Of a stretch of 21,756 bases of DNA, positions 14,644-21,756 are shown piece by piece. This stretch comes from Candidatus Dadabacteria bacterium. Its GTDB lineage: Bacteria; Desulfobacterota_D; UBA1144; Nemesobacterales; JADFKM01. Under the pieces are notes generated by a model, which was given only the letters and a program-made list of their open reading frames with translations, was not told where the DNA came from and ran no database searches. The DNA is taken from assembly GCA_022564935.1 (NCBI GenBank), contig JADFKM010000037.1, positions 1 to 21,756 on the forward strand. The letters are read 5' to 3'. The translations under genes were made by a program, and so were the position numbers. Each line of letters opens with the position of its first letter. The stretch's first letter is position 1.

Positions 14644-16368
14644 TTGAGAAAAAGACACTCTCTCACATCGTTAATATTCCAGTACAAACGCCCCATAGTC
14701 ATCGGTCTCGCTGCTCTTTCGATAGTCGACGCCTGCCAGCTCATAATCCCACTTGTGATTGAAAGAGTCGTGGACGCCCTCACGCTTAATGACGGCGGCG
14801 CCCGCTCCATTACCACTTACGCAATGTTCCTCGTCGGGCTGGGCGTAATAATGTCTGTATTCAGGTTCGTGTGGCGCTACTTCCTGCTCGGAGCGTCGAG
14901 GCGTGTGGAACAGAGGCTCAGAAACCAGTTTTTTAACCACCTGGAGCTGCTCTCGCTCAAGTTCTTTTCCGGGAGAAAAGTGGGCGACCTGATGGCGCAC
15001 ACAGTGAACGACATAGAGACCGTACGGATGGCCTGCGGGCTGGGTCTCGTAATTGCTTACGACGGCGTAGTATTACTGGTGTTTATACTGGCGGCCATGC
15101 TCTATATTTCCCCCTCGCTCACTATGTATGCGGTGCTGCCCTTCCCGATCCTGGGGCTATTGATATACAGTTTCGGCGCAACGATCGAAAGACGATTCAG
15201 CAGGGTGCAGGAGGCCTTCTCCGAGCTTACAGAGTCCGCCAGGGAGTCGCTTTCGGGGATTAAGGTCATCAAGGCGCACGTCGGCGAGAAACGCGAGCTC
15301 AAGCAGTTTGAGGACGCAAGCTCGCAGTACGTGCATAAGAACTTCCGTCTCATAAAAGTGATGGGGATATTCCAGCCGCTGATAGCCCTAATCTCCGGCA
15401 TTGCGCTGGGCATTTTCCTCCTGATTGGCGGCCGGGGGGCGATCTACATGGACATCACGCTCGGAGACTTCGCCGCCATTATACTGTATCTCGGCATGCT
15501 CGCCTGGCCTATGATAGCGCTTGGCTGGGCCGTGGACCTGGTAAGGAGGGGGAGGGCGTCACTAAAACGCATCAATGAAATCCTGGCAATACGTCCTGAC
15601 GACGTGGATGACAAACACAGCATCGCCGCACCAATCGAGGGGGATATCCAGTTAAGAGGCCTGAGCTACACATACCCCGACGGCACCCGCGCATTAGAGG
15701 ACATCACGTTCGACATAAAAAGCGGCGAGGCTTTAGGTATCACGGGGGCCACGGCCGCAGGGAAAACCACAATCCTCGAGCTCCTGAGCAGGGTGATTGA
15801 GCCCGAAGAGGGACATATATTCGTAAACTCCGGCACCGACATCAAGAACCTCAGAAGGGACTGCCTGAGAACCGACGTTGTTTACGTCCCACAGGAAGCC
15901 ACCGTTTTCAGCGGCACCATAAGGGACAACATCGCTTTCATGAACGCTGAGCTTACAGACGAACAAATCGAGGAAGCCGCAAAGCTCGCTCAGATATACG
16001 ATGAAATAATGGAGTTCCCAGACGGCTTCGACTCCGTCGTGGGAGAACGGGGGCTGACGATCTCAGGAGGCCAGAGACAGAGGCTTGCCCTTGCAAGGGC
16101 TATTCTCCTAAACCCGAAGGTACTCGTTCTTGACGACGTGCTGTCTTCGCTCGACCTTCAGACTGAAAGCGCCGTGCTGAGAAACATCAGGGCTGCGATG
16201 AAGGGAAAAACCCTTGTCGCGGTGTCGAGCCGGGTGCCTTCCATAAGCGGCTTTGACCGCATTGCTGTTATTGAAAGCGGTAGGGTGAGGGAGCTTGGCA
16301 CGCACGAAGAGCTTATGGACAGAGACGGCATTTACGCAGGGCTATACAACATCCAGACCATAACCTGA
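14644..16368 (+). CDS. ABC exporter subunit with degenerate NBD
   Basis: Half-transporter (574 residues): six-helix exporter membrane domain (about 15-300) fused to an ATPase domain. Walker A GATAAGKT (368-375), Q-loop Gln417, signature ISGGQ (473-477). The Walker B is VLVLDD: Asp498 replaces the catalytic Glu, and the H-loop reads AVSSR with Ser529 instead of His. The same pattern of a degenerate site defines one partner of heterodimeric exporters (LmrC/BmrC/TM287-like), so it should pair with the gene 10 bp downstream. TTG 14644 is the first possible start after an in-frame TGA at 14638, with a weak GGCGGG upstream. Substrate (drug, lipid or peptide) cannot be inferred. The leader carries a promoter and a nested palindrome. 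Confidence 0.93.
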   Translation: MRKRHSLTSLIFQYKRPIVIGLAALSIVDACQLIIPLVIERVVDALTLNDGGARSITTYAMFLVGLGVIMSVFRFVWRYFLLGASRRVEQRLRNQFFNHLELLSLKFFSGRKVGDLMAHTVNDIETVRMACGLGLVIAYDGVVLLVFILAAMLYISPSLTMYAVLPFPILGLLIYSFGATIERRFSRVQEAFSELTESARESLSGIKVIKAHVGEKRELKQFEDASSQYVHKNFRLIKVMGIFQPLIALISGIALGIFLLIGGRGAIYMDITLGDFAAIILYLGMLAWPMIALGWAVDLVRRGRASLKRINEILAIRPDDVDDKHSIAAPIEGDIQLRGLSYTYPDGTRALEDITFDIKSGEALGITGATAAGKTTILELLSRVIEPEEGHIFVNSGTDIKNLRRDCLRTDVVYVPQEATVFSGTIRDNIAFMNAELTDEQIEEAAKLAQIYDEIMEFPDGFDSVVGERGLTISGGQRQRLALARAILLNPKVLVLDDVLSSLDLQTESAVLRNIRAAMKGKTLVAVSSRVPSISGFDRIAVIESGRVRELGTHEELMDRDGIYAGLYNIQTIT

Positions 16369-16378
16369 TACCACTACG

Positions 16379-18457
16379 ATGAAAAGACCGAGCACATTTG
16401 ACGAACCGGACAAGAAAGTAAAAGGATATGACTTGAATATCCTCAAGTGGATAGTCAAGTTCGCGCTGCCCTTCAAGGGGTTCATGGCGCTGGCGCTCCT
16501 GTTTATGGTGCTCACCGCCTTAGGGGAGCTGTATGTGCCGTACCTGACGAAAATCGCTGTGGACAGCTATATCTCCACCCCCTGGAGAGCTGCACGGTTC
16601 GGGGCGCATGACTCCGAGTTTGAGGAGCGTATCAAAAACACATACCCCGAAGCCTTGATACCCATTTCAAACAACACTTACCTGACGGACATCTCGGCAA
16701 TAGCCAAAGCCGACAGGATACAGCTTGAAAAGCTTGAGATCGTGTCAAAAGAGAGCTTCCTCGTGATAAACACTCAAGACTTCGAGCCTAAAGACCGGGA
16801 TAAGGCGCTGGGTATCGTAGAAGCACACAAAGATGTTTTCACGAAAACCGGAGGGCTTTACTACGCCCCGCTTTCTTCGGTGAAAACTCTCGGCCATGAA
16901 GAGAAGAAGATACTCAGGTTCCGTGACCTCTCAGACGTTAAGAAAACGGCCGGGATTATGGTGCTTGTGATGCTTGGAGTATTTGTTTCGAGCTCACTGT
17001 TCACATACCTGCTTCAATACTCCGGGCAGAAGATCATGCACAACATAAGGACTAACACCTTCTCACACCTGCTTTCGCTGCCACAGCCGTTCTACGACAA
17101 GACACCCGTGGGCACACTCACCACGCGCGTGACCAACGATGTGAATGCCATAAACGAGATGTACACCTCCGTAATCGTACAGTTCGTAAAAGACATTTTA
17201 GTCATTGTGGGAGTGCTTGCGGTGATGTTCGTAATGAACAGGGAGCTTACTCTTCTAATTATTGGACTCACCGTCCTCATCGGGTTCTTCGGGGCTATTT
17301 TCCGCATCAGACTGAGGAGAGCGTACCGGAAAGTCAGACGCTCCATTGCAAAGCTCAACGCCTTCGTGCAGGAGAGCGTGCAGGGCATCCTGCTCATCAA
17401 GCTGTACATGAGGGAGAAGCAGAACTACGAAAGGTTCGAAAAAGTGAGCCGTGAGAACTTCAACGCCAACATGGAGCAGGTATTCGCGTTCGCCACCTTC
17501 AGGCCGATAATCGAGTTCATAAGCGTCTTCGCGATCGCCCTCATCCTGTGGCACGGCGGACTCAGCGTCCTCAGGCTAGAGCTGACTCTCGGGGCACTCA
17601 TAGCGTACCTTTCATATATAAGAATGCTGTTTGCCCCGATTCTTGAGCTTGCAGAGAGGTACAACATATCACAGTCTGCGATGGCAGCTTCCGAAAACCT
17701 GTACCACCTGCACATGATGGAGCCGGAAGAAAGGCGCGCAGCAGGCAGCACAGCGCGTTTTTCGGGCAGTCTGGAATTCAAAAACGTCTGGTTTGCATAT
17801 AACGGCGAGGACTGGGTTCTCAAGGACGTCTCTTTCACGCTCAAGCCGGGAGAGACGCTGGCCCTCGTGGGGCTGACCGGCTCAGGGAAGACAACAATAG
17901 TGAATCTGATCTTAAAGTTCTACAAGCCGCAAAAAGGACAGATACTTTTTGACGGAATTCCCATTACCCAGTACGACCCGGAGTTTCTGCGCTCGAACAT
18001 CTCGACAGTATTCCAGGACTCGTTCCTGTTCGGAGGGAACTCCCGAGATACAAACTCCGACGGTCTCAGGGATATTATCGGGACGGAAAACGCTGCAGTG
18101 CTTGGGAGCGGGAACGGAGAGAACTTCTCCTCTGGGGAAAAGCAGCTCGTCTCTCTCGGTCAGGCGTTTGGCAAAGAAATGAAATTCCTCATTCTGGACG
18201 AAGCCACCTCGCACATAGACGCGCAGATAGAGAAAAGAATTCAGGACGCGCTAAAGCGGGACGCACACAAACGCGCCACCCTCATCATTGCGCACAGGCT
18301 TTTAAACGCAGCAAACTCCGACAAGATAATCGTGGTACACAAAGGTGAGATATACGAAGAGGGATCCCACGCGCAGCTGCTCGAGAAAAAGGGCATATAT
18401 TACAACCTCACGAGACTGCAAACCAAGATGCACGACTACTCGTCCTTCGCCGATTGA
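16379..18457 (+). CDS. ABC exporter subunit with catalytic NBD and large TM1-TM2 loop
   Basis: Partner half-transporter, 692 residues. TM1 is about 25-55; the next membrane helix only begins near 192, leaving an insertion of about 130 polar residues (65-190) predicted on the external side. The rest of the membrane domain is standard. NBD: Walker A GLTGSGKT (498-505), Gln546, Walker B FLILDEAT (Asp607, Glu608) and H-loop His639, so this subunit supplies the catalytic Glu and His. The signature is non-canonical, FSSGEKQ (583-589). Only 38 residues separate the Q-loop Gln from the signature Ser (MsbA has about 58), so the helical subdomain is shortened; the frame is uninterrupted. Expected to form a heterodimer with the upstream gene. 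Confidence 0.93.
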   Translation: MKRPSTFDEPDKKVKGYDLNILKWIVKFALPFKGFMALALLFMVLTALGELYVPYLTKIAVDSYISTPWRAARFGAHDSEFEERIKNTYPEALIPISNNTYLTDISAIAKADRIQLEKLEIVSKESFLVINTQDFEPKDRDKALGIVEAHKDVFTKTGGLYYAPLSSVKTLGHEEKKILRFRDLSDVKKTAGIMVLVMLGVFVSSSLFTYLLQYSGQKIMHNIRTNTFSHLLSLPQPFYDKTPVGTLTTRVTNDVNAINEMYTSVIVQFVKDILVIVGVLAVMFVMNRELTLLIIGLTVLIGFFGAIFRIRLRRAYRKVRRSIAKLNAFVQESVQGILLIKLYMREKQNYERFEKVSRENFNANMEQVFAFATFRPIIEFISVFAIALILWHGGLSVLRLELTLGALIAYLSYIRMLFAPILELAERYNISQSAMAASENLYHLHMMEPEERRAAGSTARFSGSLEFKNVWFAYNGEDWVLKDVSFTLKPGETLALVGLTGSGKTTIVNLILKFYKPQKGQILFDGIPITQYDPEFLRSNISTVFQDSFLFGGNSRDTNSDGLRDIIGTENAAVLGSGNGENFSSGEKQLVSLGQAFGKEMKFLILDEATSHIDAQIEKRIQDALKRDAHKRATLIIAHRLLNAANSDKIIVVHKGEIYEEGSHAQLLEKKGIYYNLTRLQTKMHDYSSFAD

Positions 18458-18504
18458 GGGAAGCACTGGAAAACATCAACGCCGTTCCGGTTTTTCACCG
18501 TCTC

Positions 18505-18532
18505 TTGTCTCCACTACAATCGTTGGTATACT
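18505..18532 (+). promoter_or_regulatory. tRNA operon promoter
   Basis: TTGTCT (18505-18510), 16-bp spacer, TATACT (18527-18532), with TGG in front of the -10 (extended -10). Predicted start about 18539, 11 bp before tRNA-Pro. Confidence 0.6.
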
Positions 18533-18549
18533 CTAGGCCTTGTGGCCCC

Positions 18550-18626
<77 letters not shown>

Positions 18627-18648
18627 AAACTCACAACTCCACAGCAAT

Positions 18649-18725
18649 GCGCCCTTAGCTCAGCCGGACAGAGCAACGGCCTTCTAAGCCGTGGGTCGGG
18701 GGTTCGAATCCCTCAGGGCGCGCCA
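18649..18725 (+). tRNA. tRNA-Arg(UCU)
   Basis: 77 nt with encoded CCA: acceptor GCGCCCT/AGGGCGC, discriminator G, anticodon stem ACGGC/GCCGT around loop CTTCTAA with anticodon TCT at 18683-18685, T arm GGGGG-TTCGAAT-CCCTC. It lies 23 bp after tRNA-Pro and is likely co-transcribed with it. Confidence 0.96.
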
Positions 18726-18786
18726 CTATTTTCTAATAATTACGGATTCTGAAAAAGTCCATAGAGATGCTATATAGACCCTTTAC

Positions 18787-18832
18787 CCAGGTGTGGGGTG
18801 TCTTGCGCAAGCACTGGGAACTGTGCACCTGG
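18787..18832. repeat. Nested hairpin of unknown role
   Basis: Outer stem CCAGGTG (18787-18793) / CACCTGG (18826-18832) encloses a second stem, GTG and CTTGCGCAAG and CAC (18798-18814). No T tract follows, so it is not an ordinary terminator. It lies between the tRNA pair and the tRNA-like remnant. Confidence 0.45.
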
Positions 18833-18928
18833 ATACGTCTGCGATGCCTACGGCCGCTGCATACCGCCCCCGTAATAAAATATGGGGTCGCCTCTCTTTA
18901 TATTTATCATCCCTCTCTTCGGGTATGT

Positions 18929-19009
18929 GGGGCAGCGTAGCACAGTTGGCTGCGCGCGGCGTTTGGGACGCTGAGGTCGGGGGGTCCGAATCCATCAGGA
19001 GCGCGCACC
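18929..19009 (+). pseudogene. Degenerate tRNA, Pro-like 5' part and Arg-like 3' end
   Basis: From the D arm to the anticodon arm (GCGTAGC-CAGTTGG, then GCGCGCGGCGTTTGGGACGC) it copies tRNA-Pro(UGG) about 380 bp upstream, including anticodon TGG. After the T-loop region the sequence (CGAATCCATCAGGAGCGCGC) instead follows the 3' end of the neighbouring tRNA-Arg. The acceptor halves do not pair, the T stem is mismatched (GGGGG/CCATC), the T loop reads TCCGAAT, and there is no CCA. It therefore looks like a non-functional chimera from recombination between the tandem tRNAs. Confidence 0.75.
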
Positions 19010-19169
19010 TTAAATTCTACGACTACGGATAACTACAACTCCCTAAACAATCTGATAGTCCTCTGTTATAGCTACACAGTTACCAACTCTTTTACCAGCC
19101 AAATTCTATATATATAAAGCGGAGTGTATGAAGGTACTTCCTTGTCAATAAACTCCTTGAACTCAACTT

Positions 19170-20018
19170 CTATTCCAGAGGAGTATCGTCCAGGTTCGCC
19201 CATTCGTCCATCGAGCCATCGTAGACGCGCGGCACCGGATAGCCGAGCAGCTCCAGAGCGAAGGCCATGAAGGTCGCGCGTACGGCGGCCTGGCAGTGAG
19301 TCACGATAGCAGCAGTCTTATCCACACCGAATTTGTTGAATATCTCCTGAATCTCATCGGCCGAGCGGAAGCACCTGACGGCTTCGGCGTCGGTGGAATT
19401 CTCTAGCAGCAGGTTCCACTCGAGGTGCGTGGCTCCGGGCACGTGCCCCACCCTCTTATTGCCGTGGTCTGCCCGGCCGTGATATTCGTCACCGGAGCGG
19501 ACATCGAGGACCTGCCAGCCGGTGTCGTTATACTTGGCAAGAAGCTCATCGAGCGTTGCCAGCCTCCGGGGGTTTGGTGAAGGGACAAAAGGCTCCGCCG
19601 GATTGGAAGGAGATTGAGAGGTGTAGGATACGGGCAGACCGGCAGATACCCAGCCCTGCCAGCCGCCGTCGAGCACCTTGGCGTTATCGAACCCGAAGTA
19701 TTTTAGAACCCACCACAGGCGCGTCGCAAAAATAGTGCCCCATTCGTCGTACATGACCACCGTTGAATTCGCGCCTATCCCCAAATCCACCGTCAATTTC
19801 TCAAACTCGCTCTGAGTGGGAAGAAACCAGCTCTGATTTCCCTCTCCATCAACGGCTTTAACATAGGCGTGCCCCGGCCTGCATAATGCGCCGGGTATGT
19901 GTGCGCGCGCGTACGAGCCGGAATCCCAGGGACAATCGACTATCAGCAAGTCTGAGTCGTCTTTGTGCTCCATCAGCCAATGGGGACTGACTAAAATGTC
20001 CGGGTTTGGATACTCCAT
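19170..20018 (-). CDS. Two-domain rhodanese-family sulfurtransferase
   Basis: Transfers sulfane sulfur from a donor (thiosulfate or 3-mercaptopyruvate) to a thiol or cyanide. Two tandem rhodanese domains: the N-terminal one (about 5-130: VSPHWLMEHKDDSDLLIVDC, HIPGAL, YDEWGTIFATRLWWVLKYFG) is structural, lacking an active Cys; the C-terminal one (about 150-280: VLDVRSGDEYHG, GHVPGATHLEW) carries the catalytic loop CQAAVRAT, Cys242 counted from this start. The loop is neither the CRxGxR type of thiosulfate enzymes nor the CGSGVT type of mercaptopyruvate enzymes, so donor choice is open. Two ATGs are adjacent (20021 and 20018); AGGAG (plus CTCCT 20026-20030) is 4 bp from the first and 7 bp from the second, so I prefer 20018. 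Stand-alone gene with its own promoter. Confidence 0.93.
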   Translation of the reverse strand: MEYPNPDILVSPHWLMEHKDDSDLLIVDCPWDSGSYARAHIPGALCRPGHAYVKAVDGEGNQSWFLPTQSEFEKLTVDLGIGANSTVVMYDEWGTIFATRLWWVLKYFGFDNAKVLDGGWQGWVSAGLPVSYTSQSPSNPAEPFVPSPNPRRLATLDELLAKYNDTGWQVLDVRSGDEYHGRADHGNKRVGHVPGATHLEWNLLLENSTDAEAVRCFRSADEIQEIFNKFGVDKTAAIVTHCQAAVRATFMAFALELLGYPVPRVYDGSMDEWANLDDTPLE

Positions 20019-20046
20019 CATTGCTCTCCTAGGGTTGATTTTTATA

Positions 20047-20074
20047 ACTATACTTTACTGCTGTGCTATTACAA
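20047..20074 (-). promoter_or_regulatory. Probable promoter of the sulfurtransferase gene
   Basis: On the minus strand TTGTAA (plus 20069-20074), 16-bp spacer, TATAGT (plus 20047-20052), giving a leader of about 20 nt that contains the AGGAG RBS. Confidence 0.45.
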
Positions 20075-20117
20075 AACAGTTGCTTCTTGCATGTTAATTC
20101 TAAAATATTCGTCTTTA

Positions 20118-20237
20118 TTGACGGCTACAAAACCCCACTCTATACAATTTTTAACCGGTTCCATTAAAGCCGTTTCCCAAATACAACTCATCTTTGAATC
20201 CGAACCATTTGACAGGGTTGAATGTAGTCTGTAATTT
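20118..20237 (+). promoter_or_regulatory. Two promoter-like sequences in the gene-free stretch before tRNA-His
   Basis: The 20031-20409 stretch has no supported gene. On the + strand it contains TTGACG-N17-TATACA (20118-20146) and TTGACA-N17-TAATTT (20209-20237). They may serve tRNA-His through a 165-260 nt leader, or an undetected small RNA. A TATATA box at 20393-20398 just before the tRNA lacks a good -35. Confidence 0.35.
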
Positions 20238-20409
20238 TTTGACGCTTATCTATCGGTTTGTCTCCCTGAACAGAAATGGTACTATCAGTTGGTTGAATTT
20301 CGCAAGGGAATCGCAGAATGTGCCACAATTACTCCCGGTGAAGTGTCCAACCGTTTTCCAGCGAATGCCTGTACGGAAATGTGCTTATTGGATATATAGC
20401 TCGAACAGT

Positions 20410-20488
20410 GGTGGGTGTAGCTCAGTTTGGTTAGAGCACTGGGTTGTGGCCCCAGGGGTCGCCGGTTCAAATCCGGTCACCCACCCCA
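20410..20488 (+). tRNA. tRNA-His(GUG)
   Basis: Acceptor GTGGGTG/CACCCAC with the His-specific extra G(-1) at 20410 opposite discriminator C 20485, encoded CCA at 20486-20488, anticodon stem CTGGG/CCCAG and anticodon GTG at 20446-20448, T arm CCGG-TTCAAAT-CCGG. It sits immediately beside a tyrosine recombinase gene. Confidence 0.95.
20461..20488 (+). other. Inferred attachment site (attL) in tRNA-His 3' end
   Basis: The integrase gene ends 25 bp from the tRNA 3' end and reads toward it. Tyrosine recombinases of islands commonly use the T arm/acceptor 3' part of a tRNA as the crossover site. The partner copy (attR) would be to the right, outside this window, so this is inferred from layout only. 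Confidence 0.5.
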
Positions 20489-20512
20489 ATAATTACAGTA
20501 CCTTACACAACA

Positions 20513-21607
20513 TCAAACTTCCTCTGTTTTTTCACTGGTACGGTTTTCGGTACGGTTTGACCCGAAATTTCCCAGTTTTTCTACCGCTTCTCTAAGGGAA
20601 TCGTCAAGATGGGCGTATCTCATTGTGGTTTTCAAATCGGCATGGCCCAATATAGTTGAGACCGCTACGATGTTAGCTCCGCTCTCAACCATACGAGTAG
20701 CCGCTGTGTGTCTCAGATCATGAAACCTCAACCCTTCTATGTCTGCATCCCTTAAGGCTTTCCCGAAGGCCTGTTTTAGGGAATCATGCCTCTTGTAGGG
20801 GTTCCCGTTTGAGCTTAAGATTACGTACTCGCTGCCGCCACCCTTTAACTTCTGTTCCAAGAGGACGGTTTTCAGGGTCGCATTTATGGGGATTTTCCTA
20901 GTCCTTTTACTCTTGGAAACTAGAAACCCTACCGTAATTAGGTTGTTTTCAAAGTCTACTGCGTCCCATGTGAGGGTTAATATTTCGCTCTTTCGCATTC
21001 CTGTGTTAAGCGCTGTCGTTATAATGGGCTTCAAATACGATGGGCTGCAACTCAAAAGCCTTTGCTCCTCGTCAGGCGTGAGTATCCTTTCCTTCTGGTT
21101 ATGCACCTCAAGCAGCCCTGACTCAGACACGGGATTGCTTCCAAAAAACCTTCTCCATCGCTTGGCAAGGTTATACAAGTGCCTTAAAACCTCTAGTTCG
21201 CGGTTTACTGTAGCAGGTTTTGCTTTGGAGAGCCTCGACAGCTTGTAGTCGTCTATGTCTTTAGGCGCTAGTTCGGACAACTTCTTATCTCTGAAAAAGC
21301 CCAAAATGTGGCGCAGGCTATAATCATCTCTCCACCAGGAGCGCTTTTTTTTCACGTCCCTAACATACCTTTTGTATTCTTCTGCGAACTCGCTTATGGT
21401 GGGGATACGGGCGTCAATGATGTCGTACTCACCTAGTCGAAGACGCCTCTTAGTCTCCTCCATTACCCGTTTGGCCTGCGTCTTGGTAACTATGCCTGCC
21501 TCGCCTACGGATCGCTTTATCTCCCTGCCGTTGTACCATAACCGAAAATACCAGTAGGGGGTCTTAGAGCCGTCCTTACTCTCGTGGTATCTTTTGAAAA
21601 CTCCCAT
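20513..21607 (-). CDS. Tyrosine recombinase / integrase
   Basis: Phage- or island-type site-specific recombinase, 364 residues. N-terminal AP2-like arm-binding domain (PYWYFRLWYNGREIKRSVG, 17-35), SAM-like core-binding domain (about 68-160), catalytic domain with Arg205 (TGMRKSEI), probable Lys232 in the beta hairpin, His296 and Arg299 (HDLRH), His322 (LGHADLKTTMRYAH) and the nucleophile Tyr331. All catalytic residues are present, so it looks active. ATG 21607 is preceded by GGAGG (plus 21617-21621) with 9-bp spacing. It lies at the edge of an element integrated at tRNA-His; cargo genes would be to the right of the window. Confidence 0.95.
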   Translation of the reverse strand: MGVFKRYHESKDGSKTPYWYFRLWYNGREIKRSVGEAGIVTKTQAKRVMEETKRRLRLGEYDIIDARIPTISEFAEEYKRYVRDVKKKRSWWRDDYSLRHILGFFRDKKLSELAPKDIDDYKLSRLSKAKPATVNRELEVLRHLYNLAKRWRRFFGSNPVSESGLLEVHNQKERILTPDEEQRLLSCSPSYLKPIITTALNTGMRKSEILTLTWDAVDFENNLITVGFLVSKSKRTRKIPINATLKTVLLEQKLKGGGSEYVILSSNGNPYKRHDSLKQAFGKALRDADIEGLRFHDLRHTAATRMVESGANIVAVSTILGHADLKTTMRYAHLDDSLREAVEKLGNFGSNRTENRTSEKTEEV

Positions 21608-21613
21608 AACCGG

Positions 21614-21720
21614 TTACCTCCGTTTTTTTTTTCAGGTAACAAAGGCTCTTTAATCTCATAGCCTTTCCTTCCCATTAATTGGTGAATCAATGCACGTATT
21701 ATCTCTGATGCTGTAGCCAT
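21614..21720 (-). CDS. Small ORF upstream of the integrase, possible frameshift site
   Basis: ATG 21720 opens MATASEIIRALIHQLMGRKG and continues EIKEPLLPEKK, then reaches a run of ten As (plus-strand Ts 21623-21632). In the annotated frame it would run on inside the integrase to 21517, mostly as an out-of-frame shadow. With one extra A, or a -1 slip, it would read EKKKRR and stop at TAA (plus 21614-21616), giving 35 residues and ending just before the integrase start. The weak RBS is GAAGAG. I do not recognise the product; position suggests a small regulator or excision factor, but nothing in the sequence proves it. Confidence 0.35.
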
Positions 21721-21756
21721 ATTCTCTTCAGCATAATTATTTAAGAATTCAAGTTC

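Noticed and set aside
18793-19032. 79-codon ORF over the hairpin and tRNA remnant
   Set aside because: Its second half is translated pseudo-tRNA sequence; no RBS.
20194-20595. 133-codon + strand ORF through tRNA-His
   Set aside because: Runs through the tRNA and into the antisense of the integrase; the CSSVWLEHWVVAPGVAGSNP stretch is translated tRNA.

Overview
The window looks like a bacterial chromosome of roughly 50-55% GC. The gene set suggests a Gram-negative, deltaproteobacteria-like or candidate-phylum organism, which I cannot place further: a prepilin peptidase, an NtrB/NtrC-type sigma54 two-component pair, an archaeal/eukaryotic-style Cdc48 ATPase, and ObgE without a C-terminal extension. 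Genes start with ATG, TTG and possibly GTG. TAG is a normal stop (end of the prepilin peptidase, the histidine kinase and the Mrr-like gene).

Bases 1-11.6 kb are a compact, mostly co-directional core on the + strand: obgE, mgtE, recO overlapping argJ by ATGA, a spore-photoproduct-lyase-like radical SAM gene, a two-AAA-domain Cdc48 ATPase, a type IV prepilin peptidase translationally close to it, then an overlapping histidine kinase / sigma54 response regulator pair that ends at a clear intrinsic terminator (11633-11666).

Bases 11.6-14.6 kb are an accessory patch. It holds a previously unlisted 45-codon microgene made of two copies of a PDFGHP...PW repeat; a minus-strand thioredoxin/DipZ-C-terminal-like gene broken by in-frame stops, two of them TAG at expected Trp positions; an Mrr-like protein with an apparently lost nuclease centre; and a ~480 bp AT-richer segment bounded by a 17-bp direct repeat. 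That segment carries a small, very basic minus-strand protein with a near-consensus promoter and an 11-bp inverted-repeat operator candidate.

Bases 14.6-18.5 kb encode a heterodimeric ABC exporter (one NBD with a degenerate catalytic site, one with an intact Glu and His but a shortened helical subdomain). Bases 18.5-19.0 kb carry tRNA-Pro(UGG), tRNA-Arg(UCU) and a degenerate tRNA that looks like a Pro/Arg chimera. A minus-strand two-domain rhodanese follows. At 20.4 kb a tRNA-His(GUG) is followed 25 bp later by the end of a minus-strand tyrosine recombinase: the left edge of an integrated element that continues past the window.

The strongest candidates for something new are the repeat microprotein, the small-gene segment flanked by direct repeats, and the thioredoxin gene with Trp-to-TAG changes. 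No complete, recognisable defence or CRISPR system is visible.
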